Source: Trichostrongylus colubriformis (taxonomy: Eukaryota; Nematoda; Chromadorea; Rhabditida; Trichostrongylidae). Taken from it: a stretch of DNA of 64,000 bases. The position numbers and the translations under genes were made by a program. The stretch spans positions 50,362,727-50,426,726 of the forward strand of contig OZ022259.1 of the NCBI GenBank assembly GCA_963978905.1, given 5' to 3'. The first letter of the stretch is position 1. The number at the start of each line of letters is the position of its first letter. Shown here piece after piece: positions 54,426 through 64,000 of the stretch. The notes beneath the pieces are model-generated. The model was not told the DNA's origin. It did no database searches and saw nothing but the letters and a program-made list of their open reading frames with translations.

Positions 54426-54883
54426 GATCCATTAATTGAGTAAAGGTTCATTAATGGAAATATAGATTAACCGCTACTGTGCTGATTATTCAGGTGTATT
54501 TATTATCTATTAACGAAGTGTGACAACACAAAAAACATAAATCTAAATGAATATATGAGGCTAAGTGGCGAGTGTTTCGTTTGCAAGAAGAACATCCTCT
54601 TGCGATAAGCTAAATTGCTGTCATTGGTATTGCAAAAGAAAGGCTTATTCATCATTGGCCATCTTATTCCGTTTCAGAACGTGCCATATTTTTTTATGTA
54701 AATAAGCATTTAGAAGTTCCATGGGAAGTCAAGGTTTATTGCAATCACCAATACTATTCCGCTTTTCGTGAATAGAGTTTAAGATGACCATTTTTGAAAA
54801 GTTCGCGAAACTGTGAAGTACTTCTTCAAGAAAATTGTCCCACTTATACTGCTTGATTTTTAACTCATTTTATGGATCAATGT

Positions 54884-55088
54884 GGACGACAGATGATCCG
54901 GGAGTTCTCGCAGCTAATTGGGGTCACCTCGCACCCCATGTGCGAGGCAAAAGTAATTAGGCGCGAAGAAGGCGTGGTCGTACCAATAACCAGCGACCCC
55001 CCTGAGATTGTCCAATGCCGCAACTTCGCGTGCGTAGCCGCGACACGCAAAATCGCAGAATCGCAAAGTCTGACAGCGGCCTTAGCTA
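54884..55088. mobile_element. MITE family VI, right member of an inverted pair
   Basis: GGGGTCACCTCGCACCCC through to GCAAAGTCTGACAGCGGCC. It is inverted relative to 54222-54425; the two flank about 460 bp of AT-rich sequence in which I see no gene. Confidence 0.65.
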
Positions 55089-55469
55089 TTATTCAGATTC
55101 GTGTGACTCGCACGACTTGCGCAACTCAAGCAGGGGAAAAGATACATATCGATCAAGTGATTCATGGATCTAGAAATGGAGCATAGAAAGGGAGGCGTCA
55201 TTTAAGATGAAAGAAGATTACGTTTTCTCTTCGGTAATAGGTCCTGAGCGAGCTACAGTGCATTGCTGCTTTTGGGAGGGTAAAGTGGAAGGCCGATCGA
55301 TAATCATGTTGTGTATAGGTGGAGTACTATAACTGATCGACTCCTTTTCTCCAAAAAAGACCTATATAGAGAGCAGTTTTCAGTCTACCATTATCAGTCA
55401 GCCATAAGCAACGATCATGCAGATTTGGAGAGGGATGTACTTCACAAAAAAACCCTCGACGCAATGCTC

Positions 55470-55546
55470 TTCGATATGGGCTCGAATATGATTCGATCTC
55501 GTAGTTATGCTATCCGCACAACATGCTTATCCATTGCACTATCGGA
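55470..55546 (-). ncRNA. tRNA-like relic
   Basis: The minus strand can fold roughly as a cloverleaf of 77 nt. Acceptor TCCGATA/TATCGAA pairs in 6 of 7 positions, a D-arm TGCAATGGATAAGCA is close to the common tRNA A box, an anticodon-like stem is GTTGTG/CATAAC with loop CGGATAG, and a T-loop-like TCGAATC follows. Base 33 is not T and the T stem is poor, so it is a pseudo-tRNA or SINE head rather than a working gene. The D-arm looks most like tRNA-Arg. Confidence 0.25.
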
Positions 55547-55549
55547 TCC

Positions 55550-55714
55550 TAAGGCCGCCCTCATACTTTGCGGTGCCGGCGGCAGGACGTCTCTGCGTGT
55601 CTCTGGGTCTCTGCCTGTGCCATCTTTTGTTGTTGCCTGCGTCGTCTCTGCACCTCCCCCGAGCCACTGTAACTCGCTGCCTTGTCTGTCGGCGCAAAGT
55701 ATGAACGCGGCCTA
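55550..55714. mobile_element. MITE family V copy
   Basis: TAAGGCCGCCCTCATACTTT to AAAGTATGAACGCGGCCTAA. It abuts the tRNA-like relic at 55470-55546. Confidence 0.75.
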
Positions 55715-56314
55715 ACTCTACCTTTTCTTGTAGTTCTCACTTGTATACGAAAGCTGGCGCACTAGTAACACACATATAATCTGAACTGAATCATAAAAGG
55801 GAAATGGGATCGCGCAGTGATCGAATGGAATGGACGGCAACGTTTTGCCCATATCTCGGCAACCTTAACGCCACATGAAAATTAATGATCGTCGAGATAA
55901 AGTTAGCCATACAAAAAAGAGTAGTAAAAATATGCTAATTGTTGATATTATGGATCAGTACATGTGAACCAATCAAGTCCTATACGGATATCAGAGGAGC
56001 TTTCTGAATGGAACACTTGAACTCAAAGCTATCCAGGAACTACATACTGAAGACGGTTTAGAGAGCGATGGAGCGAACGATCAGCAGCAAATAAGCAAAC
56101 ACAAGAATAGGAGCGAGTGATTAAGTTTTATGGTCCAGGTTGATGATAGTCAATGATCGGATAAACACCATAAAATGGGGTATCAATTGCCTGGATCCAA
56201 TCTCTCTCAACTTCCTCTCATAACCCAGAACATGGACGGAGGAACCGGTATCATTGCTTGCTATTTTATGTTATCTTTACTTGAATATACGCTAGTGCTA
56301 CGTTGTTTACATAG

Positions 56315-56660
56315 TTAAAGGCAGTGATAGGGGTAATGCGGGCCGAACATGGAAATATCATTAACTGCGAAGGTCAGCGTGCTTAATAGTACGAAAGTGA
56401 AAATAACAGAATGATACGGTCAAAAACCCGAGAGATAAAATCCCCTTTGCGCCGTTTATTTTCAGAAGGGGCGGGGCGGGCTGAAAAAAGTGGCGGGCCA
56501 GGTAAAACAAGTGGCAGCTGTTGGAGAAGACTGCTCTTATGAAACCCGGAGGCACTTGTTCCCATGTGAAATTTGCCACAATCAGTCTTCTAACTCCTTA
56601 CTTCATTTGCGTGACCCACTTTGGGAGTTCTCATTATCCACACTACCCCTATTATATCAC
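56315..56660. mobile_element. TTAA-flanked element family II, short copy
   Basis: Starts TTAAAGGCAGTGATAGGGGT and ends near CACTACCCCTATTATA, about 200 bp shorter than the other copies (internal deletion). Confidence 0.6.
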
Positions 56661-56677
56661 GGTTTGCAAGCTCTTAC

Positions 56678-57607
56678 CATGCCGGGACTGAGCACAATTG
56701 GCACTTGCAGCCGGACGGCAATAGCAGTCATATGAATAAATATGGATAGGCGCCATGCCAATTGAATACCAATGGAAACATGTCGAATATTGACTGTTTT
56801 CAGTCGGATGACAAGGCAATGGCGAATCGAAAAGGTCAGCAGCAACAGCAGCGGTGAAAAGGCCACTAGGCAACTGATAATCGACTAACTGACCTGCACT
56901 GGGTTATTTCTGCTTCTGGAAAGGTGAAATTGGGGTAAACTCTTTCAGGGGCTCCCTAGACAAGTGGTCGCAGAGGTTTTACCTATTCAAACCCCTCTTC
57001 TACTAGTACGGGGCAGCAGGTGGACCTCTGCGGTCGGCACTTTCAAAGGTTAGTCAGTAATTCTTCGAGACATCGTTTCGCCACTTCACAAACTGTCAAT
57101 TTTTCTGTGATATGAGATAGCGTATAAACAACAAATTTCCATAAAGTCTTTACTCTTCCAGACTCCGAAGAAGGCCACGACGCCGAAACTTCAGTTGAAA
57201 TAAAGTTGTTAACAATCTTGGTTGGAAGCTAACATCCCAACTTAGTTAGTAGAATTTTTAATTTAATATAGAATATATATTATTCACACTAATATGGTAT
57301 GTATCAAGTTCTGTGATTAATTTTTTGATTAAGGCAGTAATGGGTCGACCATTTTTAGATGTGTACTTAAAAAGTAAATGTAATAAGGAATGTGCTATTT
57401 TAGTTTTATTAATGGGTGGAAAATATTTTCTATTTTAACATCAAGTTTAAATAAAATTTCCGTTTCATTTTTTTGCATTTATGATTACCAGCCATAATTG
57501 AATTAATATGCCGAGATTCATCAAAAGTGGCACATGGGCTAACTGACCTCTTTCAAAGTGAGTAGGCGAGCTCGGGTACGCATAGCTGCTTGATACTCAG
57601 AAGCCAT
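56678..57607 (-). CDS. 5' exons of an unknown gene
   Basis: Exon 57607-57548 starts MASEYQAAMRTRARL and ends in phase 0 at GAG|GTCAGT. Exon 56873-56678 (acceptor ATTATCAG, donor CATG|GTAAGAG) continues from LPSGLFTAAVAADLF and contains six Cys, including YDCYCRP. No further exon is recognised. Because the first exon ends in phase 0 and UGPase exon 2 (52679) starts in phase 0 on the same strand, the MASEY exon could instead be an alternative first exon of UGPase. Confidence 0.35.
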
Positions 57608-57725
57608 TGTCAATAGAGGGACAGAAGCCAGCACAGCGGGGTTGAAAGCGACAGAGCGATGACCGATGTGGGCCAATTGATAAGAGCGCAATGAGCGCGT
57701 CAAGTTGCAAGACGATCGGTTCGGT

Positions 57726-57733
57726 TATAAAAG
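57726..57733 (+). promoter_or_regulatory. TATA box, divergent to the 57607 gene
   Basis: TATAAAAG followed by a GC-rich stretch, about 120 bp from the minus-strand start at 57607. Downstream there is only a 20-codon frame (ATG at 57866), so the transcript it serves is unclear. Confidence 0.3.
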
Positions 57734-57969
57734 GCGCGCGAGGGGGGACACATCGATACGATACGTGCAAACAGTATCGCGTGTGTAATCTGTGATTATT
57801 GTGGTGATACATCAACATTGTGTCGTAAAGAATCGGTGTCTTAGATCGTTGTTTGTGAAAATTCCATGGGGAAACGAAAATGCCAAAAGCGCTCTAATTT
57901 AGCGATTTACGAGAAGAGAACTGTATAGATATCCTCAGTAATGACCACAGAAGGATTACATCCAGGGCA

Positions 57970-58255
57970 CCCCAGGTGTCGAGGAATTAGCTGCTTAAGT
58001 ACGACCCCCCCCCCCTCATCCTCTACAGGGACTGATTTCGAACCCCCATTTTTTGAACTCTATGATACCAGTAGTTGCAATGTGTTTTATTGCTATGTAT
58101 TCGTATTCTTACCTGAAGCTTAAAATATGGTTATTTCACATTTTATCTTACGCGTTCACAGTAAAATACCCTTCGCTTCTCATATGCCTAGTGAGAGTTT
58201 GGACTGCAGTGCTTATCGCCGGCCTCCTCAGGTACGACTCAAGTATGGAACCACT
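57970..58255 (+). repeat. Single unit of the 38 kb repeat
   Basis: GTGTCGAGGAATTAGC, a C-run, CTCTATGATACCAG, ATACCCTTCGCTTCTC and a final AGGTACGACTC match the units at 38010-38720. Confidence 0.6.
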
Positions 58256-58513
58256 GAAACAGGAAATTTTTTGACATAACTTATTTTCACTACATGAACT
58301 GTAACACTAGATTGGGGGCTAACCGACAAGACCATTTTTTTTTTGACATGTTACTTAACCCCGTATAGGAATTCATGCATTAACAACTAAGCCTACTTTG
58401 TACTTTAAGCAAGCCTGACAGCACGGAAAAACGCTTATAGCGCTCAGGGGTCCGCTTTGAATAACACCAATAAGCTTGAATTATACCATTGGCGAGGTAA
58501 ACTGCCCTCTCGG

Positions 58514-58690
58514 TAAGGCCGCGTTCATACTTTATGCCCGCAAGGCGCGTTCACAGGCAACGAGGCAGAATTGACACGGTGGAAGGTGCAGAGGTGACCC
58601 AGGTAACGAGAAAAGATGACGCAGGCAGAGACGCAGAGACACAAGGCTATGCCTCGCTGCCGGCACCGCAAAGTATGAACGCAGCTTAAG
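58514..58690. mobile_element. MITE family V copy
   Basis: TAAGGCCGCGTTCATACTTT to AAAGTATGAACGCAGCTTAA, in reverse orientation inside relative to 55550-55714. Confidence 0.75.
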
Positions 58691-58816
58691 GTAGAACTCG
58701 TGGTAAAGGGGTGAGGTCATATTTGTCATAAAAGCAATAAAATACATTGCAACTAGTGCTATGCGTTTCTTCAACGCGAAGTTGACCAACCCGTAAACAA
58801 ATCAGGTAGAGAGTAA

Positions 58817-59026
58817 GGTGCTATCGCAAAGGGGGGGGGGCCATCTCACAAAAAGTTTCACACCTGAGCACCATCGATGGATTTTGTGGGATCACTCTGC
58901 ACATTCAATTATATATTTTTGCGTAAGCTTCAAAGGAAAAAGGAAGTGGCTTCTTTCCCCTTTTTGGCTAGGTTAAAATAGGGTTCAGTACAGGAATGCC
59001 CCCCCCCTCCTCATTGGGATTGCACC
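58817..59026. mobile_element. MITE family IV, copy 3
   Basis: Starts GGTGCTATCGCAAAGGGGG and ends CTCATTGGGATTGCACC, with the shared inner CACTCTGCACATTCA block. A further half copy ends GTATTGTGATAGCACC at 60779. Confidence 0.7.
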
Positions 59027-59029
59027 GAA

Positions 59030-60740
59030 AGTGAATATTTTTGATAACAAATCAAATGAGTATAAATGTATTGGCGGCTATCGTTGAGATAAGATAATGG
59101 ACATGAAGAAGAAATTTGCAGACAATGCCGCCCAAAAGACGGAAATCCATCTTGCAAATGATCCGATTCTCAAGGGCGGACAACAAAAACAACGACGACG
59201 AGTGATCTCTGATTTCTGAGGTGATACTCAAAATAATGGCAGCCGGCACTATCGCGAAACGCTATTTGAGGGAGTTCCGACAGATGCGGCTTACTTCTCG
59301 TCGGATCCTCCAGAAGTGAAGCTACTCGTAATCGGTAGGCATAAGTGAAGTTCTAAAGAAACTAGTGAATAGTAGTCAACTAAACTCGCTAGAGGAGTGA
59401 AATATTAAAAGATATGAAAGAGCTCTCCAAAACGATATTGCGCTATGGCTCTCAGCCAGCGAACGAGAATTGGGACGCAATTCCATTCAGCAGCGGGTCT
59501 CAAAGATCAGGCGCAATACATAAATCACCCAGCCGGCATCCCGGCGGACAACAATGATCACATTCAACCCACACTCTACGCTGTCTTTGTGCCCAGTGAT
59601 GCACCCGGCGCTCGACAACGTTCAAAAATTCAAAAATTTCCATTTGGAAAAGCACTACTTAGAAGAGTGACAAGTTTCAAGAAATCCGCAGAAGTCGATT
59701 GATGCTAGACCTAGGAAGGCCCATCAGGTCATGAAGAGCTTTCTCGAAACAATTTTTTGCATTTTATAGGGTCACACTGAGGCAACAAATCGGTCTCAAA
59801 TTCGGTTAAATGGCCCTGGAGGGGTCAAAAAGTGAGTGACAAAAGTTTTTTTAAAAGAAGCAACTTGACCAGTTTGCTGCAATGCTTTCCGACTGCGGCG
59901 TTCAGTATATGCATATTAGAAGACTGCCTTCAAACCTTCGCCAAAACCACTTCGAACTGGTTCAAAAATGAAGAATTATTTATGGTAAGAAGGGGCAACT
60001 TGTTGAATCTTGAGCAGGAACATGCCTTTACATGATTAACGTGTCAATAATGTACCGCATATGTGATAAGTACGAGTATAATCCCGTAAATTCTATGCTA
60101 TTCGTCAAAATTCAACAAACTGCACCCCCCTCCCCCCCCTTACCCTAATGCAGCACAGTCGGGTGGTTCGCCTGACAAAGAAAAATTAATGAAGGCGTGG
60201 CACAACCAAAACAGTCAATGAGCCTACCACGCCCAGCAAGATACTTATATGTTTACACAAAGAGATATCAGTACCAGTGGAAATAGGTGACATCATAGTT
60301 ATAAATAATTACAAGTAAGTAAACAATCTAATCTTAGAAAACCATAAAATAAAGTCGGAGCAGATCAATTTGTTGATGGGATGAGAAGACAATAAATAAT
60401 CGTAAAAGAAAGACAAACAACCCAGCTCCGTCCGTAAACACCAAAAGACAAAGTCTTCGGTGATCTTTGAAGTAGGAAACAACGATGGGAACACTGCAAG
60501 GGACGCCAGAGATCTTGGAACAGCTGACGCTAACATGCACCTTAATGCCAGATCGAGCAACTGTGTGGTCATATCACAGTGACGGGGTGAAGGGGGAGGG
60601 GGGAGGGGAGCACCCTGTCGTGCCCTGGGTCCAGCGCTCTTTTCTTAGCTCCAGGAAAGAAACGAACCCTCTCGCTCGTCCAACTAAGGCTCGGGCAAAA
60701 ATCTATGCTTGAGTATACAATCAGTGGTGTTCAGGTGTTT
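59030..60740. other. Stretch without a supported gene
   Basis: Short open frames occur on the plus strand at 59236 (MAAGTIAKRYLREFRQ, 27 codons) and 59445-59702 (85 codons), but I cannot join them by splice sites. A diverged half copy of MITE family IV lies at about 60590-60779. A CACCCCCC C-run is at 60122. Confidence 0.4.
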
Positions 60741-61149
60741 AGCATTCTATAAGGCCCCCCCCCGTATTGTGATAGCACCCAGTTTGAACCCCAGTAATAT
60801 CCAAAAGTGAAAAATCGAGTCCTACCATGTTTATTGCTTTGTGACGCCGTACAGGAAGCTTCCTCAGCTTGGTATAGAATGGAGGATCAAAATTTAAACT
60901 GAACCTTACCGTTCGGTTTGATAACATCTAATCACCACGTGGTTTGGGCATAACAAATAAACACACTGATAAAGCATTATTACCGCTTCAGCAACAACAG
61001 TAGCCCAGTAAACAGCTTAGCAAACAGCGTAAATGTGGCAAAAATTATATTAATTTATCATTTTAAACTATTTAAATTACTTTACCATATCACTACTATA
61101 TATAAAACCCTTGCGTTGTTCGAGGTGAGACAAGAATCCTTCGAATGCA

Positions 61150-61352
61150 AGGCCGCCGTCCGACTTTGCAAATTCATGAGATTGCGTTTTTGCGACTTTG
61201 CGATTCTGCGATTTTGTGGTGTCGCACACGACTTTGAGGTTGTGCAATACCGTAATTTCGCGTGCAGAGTAGAGATACCCCAATCGCAGAATCGCAAAAT
61301 CACAGAATCGCAAAATCGCAAAGTTTGCAGGCCCGAATGGTCCGTGAGCATG
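61150..61352. mobile_element. MITE family VI copy
   Basis: AAGGCCGCCGTCCGACTTTG, several GCGATTCTGCGATTTTG units, then their complements to GCAAAGTTTGCAGGCC. The ends share GGCCGC with family V. Confidence 0.65.
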
Positions 61353-61492
61353 GACTTGGTTCATCCAGTATACACGTGGGGGCAATATAGGCTCAAAATT
61401 TTAGCGCTGAACAGACTTTTTTGGCAAAAATATGAACTTTTGCTGCATTCTGAACTGCTCGTATCCCATTTTTGTTAGACAATTTGCTATAC

Positions 61493-61590
61493 CCAGGAGT
61501 AGGAAATCGGTTTGCAGCAGGTGCGCATCCATTGGCTCATTTCCCCCGAAAGAATCATGTGTATGGCGTATTCTGGCAGTAATGATTGTC
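61493..61590 (-). CDS. Possible internal exon, unknown
   Basis: A minus-strand acceptor CTGCTCTAG and donor TCCTGG|GTATAGC enclose an open frame containing LPEYAIHMILSGEMSQW and MRTCCKPISYSW. No flanking exon is identified, so this is tentative. Confidence 0.2.
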
Positions 61591-61997
61591 CTAGAGCAGT
61601 TCTGGGGGGTGATGCTCATATTATGCAAATTAGATTAGTCCCCCACTTTTTGCCAATCCCTCGGAATCTCTGAACGTGAAAACTTCTGTTTCGTTTTGGC
61701 ACCAATTGACTGACTGATCGGTCTGTTGAATGATTTTCTCCATAGAAATACCATGCACTTACGGTGGTGGGGGAAGGGGGGCTTTTACTGGTCCAGAGCA
61801 TTAGGTAGTTACGTTGAAAATCCATTAGTGCACTTCTACCGTATTATCTACGACAGTCGTATTGAGTTAGTATAATAGATGAAATGGAAATGCCAAAAAT
61901 TCGCAAATCCCCATCGGGTCCGCAGATCATCACCGATTCGTTGGGTACCTGATGGGTAGTGGCTGCGAGTTGCTTTGTATCAGTCAAATTCAGTGCG

Positions 61998-62177
61998 TTA
62001 GGCCGCGGTCATACTTTACGGTGCCGGCGGCAGGGCGTGGCTGCGTATGTCTGCGTCTCCGTCTATGCCACTCTGCCTCGTTGCGTGCGTCATCTGTGCA
62101 CCTCCCCCGTGCGACTCACCCTCGCTCCCTGTGAACGCAGCCACGCCCTGCCGGCGGTGAGTATGACCGCAGCCTTA
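61998..62177. mobile_element. MITE family V copy
   Basis: TTAGGCCGCGGTCATACTTT to GAGTATGACCGCAGCCTTA, near the full family length. Confidence 0.75.
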
Positions 62178-62347
62178 TCGATCGCAGACCCTTATCGCTC
62201 ACTTCTCCTCATTTTGTTGGATAGCCATATTTTGTACTTGGTTTTGATGGTACAAAGTGTGAAATAGTTCGAAATTGTTTTACCAGACGACTTTTTTAAC
62301 GATCAATTTGCAGTATGACAACAACACTTCTAGATTCATCTATGAGT

Positions 62348-62790
62348 TCATTTAAAGGAATCGTCCACGGAAAATGAGTTTTTGTGTTACCCATGTATTT
62401 ATGTTGTATTTGCCTAATGTTGGCCTCATGCAAAATTTCACGCGAAAAAATGTGAATCTGGCTGAGATACAGCACCACAAAGTGCGGTCCCAGTGGGCGG
62501 GGCCTCCGTGTAAAAGCCTCGTACCGCGTTGCCGTGGTCGGAGACGTATTGTAGGAACAGAGGGTTACGTAAACAGTCCTACTCTCCGTTCCCAACGGCG
62601 GCGGAAGACGGAACGAGGCTTTTACACGGAGGCCCCGCCCACTGGGACCGCACTTTGTGGTGCTGTACCTCAGCCAGATTCACATTTTTTTGCGTGAAAT
62701 TTCGCATGAGGCCAACATTATGCAAATACAACATAAATACATGGGTAACACAAAAACTCATTTTCCGTGGACGATTCCTTTAAGTTTAGT
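62348..62790. mobile_element. Palindromic MITE family I, recent copy
   Basis: Nearly identical to 6972-7404, with intact TTAAAGGAATCGTCC ends on both sides. The short frames inside it are artefacts of the palindrome. It lies directly before the 5' region of the non-LTR retrotransposon. Confidence 0.85.
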
Positions 62791-62795
62791 GGCGG

Positions 62796-64000
62796 AAACT
62801 ACAGAAATTCCGAGCAATTTTGTCAATGCCAATTGTCAATTTGGCAATTTTGTCATATTGCCTTTGCACCCGTGCAGAGCGGTCGGTCTTATTCCCGCTC
62901 TCGTCATCGATTCCAACATCCCTTTTCGGCATCCTGTGCTGACTTCTATTTTCAATCCGAGTGATTCTCTGGTTCTGCCAATCCGTGCTGCTCATTATAT
63001 TGGGGCGCTGATAGCCTAATCACTACCGTCAGCAACTACGAGGAGGATTTTTATCAAGGAATTTATTTGGTGATATCGGATTTTGTATTGATTTCTGCCG
63101 TGCTGATCATCCGTGAGTTTCTTTGTGGCAAGAAACGTTCATTTCCTGTGCCACCACATCAGGTGCATTGCTTTCATTTTTTTGATCACTATGGATACTC
63201 CTACCGCAACAGACTCCCGTACCATTCAGAATCGAAAGGGTAAACGTCACCGAATTGATCTCAATAGTCCGCAAATTGATGACCACCTCAAGCGGGCCAT
63301 TGATTTGATAGTGGATGACCAGTCGCTGCCGCTGCACTTGAAATCAGCCATGGGGTACCTGTTCGAGATGAAAGGCGAGATCAACGACGTTTTAGCTCGC
63401 AATGAACAGTTACTACAAGAAAATAAGTTGATAAAGGAAAAAAATTGTGAACTCTTGAATGAGATTGCTTCTCTCAAATCTCAAATTAATTCTCTTAAGC
63501 AGGCTCTATCTGAAGCAAAGGCGAGTTCTGATAGTACATCGATTAATTCATCGTTGCCTAGAAGTTGTGAAGAGGTTGAGCGCAAGCGCTCAGTTGTTAT
63601 AGTTGGTGTTGTTGAATCCACGGCCCCCTTGTCATCTGTTAGAGTCGCTCATGATATTGAATGTGTACGTCGTATCAATGACTTTCTTGGTATTGATTGT
63701 CGTCCTCTATGCGTTTATAGGATGGGTCGTTATGTCGCTAACAAGCCTCGCTTACTGAAGGTTGTTTTTCCGTCGTCCTTTTTCGCGTCCTTATTACTCA
63801 GACGAGCTCCTAAACTGAGATATTTTTCTGAAAGAGGTATTTTTATTAGAGCTTCATTGACTCTAGCCGAGCGTGAACGTTTGAAAACTCGTAGAAGTCC
63901 TGTTGTCTCTGCTCATCCTACCTCTGATAATCACTTGCATTCTCAACCAGCAGAACTGAATCTATCGATAGTTGAACAAGTTAGTACTCCTCCACATTCT
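62796..64000 (+). mobile_element. 5' part of a non-LTR (LINE-type) retrotransposon
   Basis: A 5' region of about 400 bp precedes ORF1 at 63191, and the element continues past the window edge. The exact 5' end is not certain. It sits directly after the family I MITE ending at 62790. Confidence 0.55.
63191..64000 (+). CDS. LINE ORF1-like protein (runs off the edge)
   Basis: From ATG at 63191 the frame stays open for 270 codons to the window end, the longest open frame in the window. Residues about 50-115 form a Leu/Glu/Lys-rich coiled coil (NEQLLQENKLIKEKNCELLN). There follows an RRM-like block with KRSVVIVGVVEST, RINDFLGIDC, VYRMGRY and LLKVVF, then LTLAERERLK. Coiled coil plus RRM-like fold is the layout of ORF1 RNA-binding proteins of L1/CR1-type elements. 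The intact frame suggests a recent copy. A reverse transcriptase ORF2 should follow to the right. Confidence 0.7.
   Translation, partial: MDTPTATDSRTIQNRKGKRHRIDLNSPQIDDHLKRAIDLIVDDQSLPLHLKSAMGYLFEMKGEINDVLARNEQLLQENKLIKEKNCELLNEIASLKSQINSLKQALSEAKASSDSTSINSSLPRSCEEVERKRSVVIVGVVESTAPLSSVRVAHDIECVRRINDFLGIDCRPLCVYRMGRYVANKPRLLKVVFPSSFFASLLLRRAPKLRYFSERGIFIRASLTLAERERLKTRRSPVVSAHPTSDNHLHSQPAELNLSIVEQVSTPPHS

Overview
This is a 64 kb window of nuclear DNA from an animal, almost certainly a clade V (strongylid, hookworm-like) nematode. The reasons are short exons with TTTCAG-type acceptors split by long introns, a likely spliced-leader acceptor just upstream of two start codons, and introns crowded with mariner, Tc1 and palindromic MITE-like elements. 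The species assignment is inference. Most open frames are short and lie inside repeats, so genes were found by joining exons in phase at splice sites.

Left part (1-20.3 kb). A plus-strand Ig-domain gene with a GPI-anchor-like tail ends at 2528. From about 2045 a block of 7-8 kb is duplicated (copy A about 2045-9785, copy B about 13045-20245). Each copy carries a minus-strand gene for a small secreted cysteine-containing peptide (A 6597-5556, 99 aa; B 17271-16241, 114 aa). Their signal peptides, introns and 3' ends are nearly identical, but the mature parts differ strongly while keeping four cysteines. This is the most interesting signal in the window. Copy B also carries an orphan last exon of the Ig gene that differs only at synonymous sites. 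Between the copies lie a palindromic mariner derivative, a tandem hairpin repeat and a frameshifted copy of two exons from the CRIB gene further right.

Middle (22-39 kb). A minus-strand, proline-rich gene with a CRIB (Cdc42/Rac-binding) motif runs from 39131 to at least 26099, probably to 23717. Its introns hold two families of TTAA-flanked elements, a dead mariner and a large palindromic Tc1 element. A first exon of a possible ground-like secreted protein and a small two-exon gene sit at 22-23.3 kb.

Right part (39-64 kb). A degenerate mariner (39.3-40.6 kb) and a gene-poor stretch precede a complete 13-exon minus-strand gene for UTP-glucose-1-phosphate uridylyltransferase (53690-46664, 510 aa), where every exon phase joins. 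Beyond it are a partial minus-strand gene at 56.7-57.6 kb with a divergent TATA box, many MITE copies, a tRNA-like relic, and the 5' part of a non-LTR retrotransposon whose ORF1 runs off the right edge.

No CRISPR, operon-type or new enzymatic system is visible.
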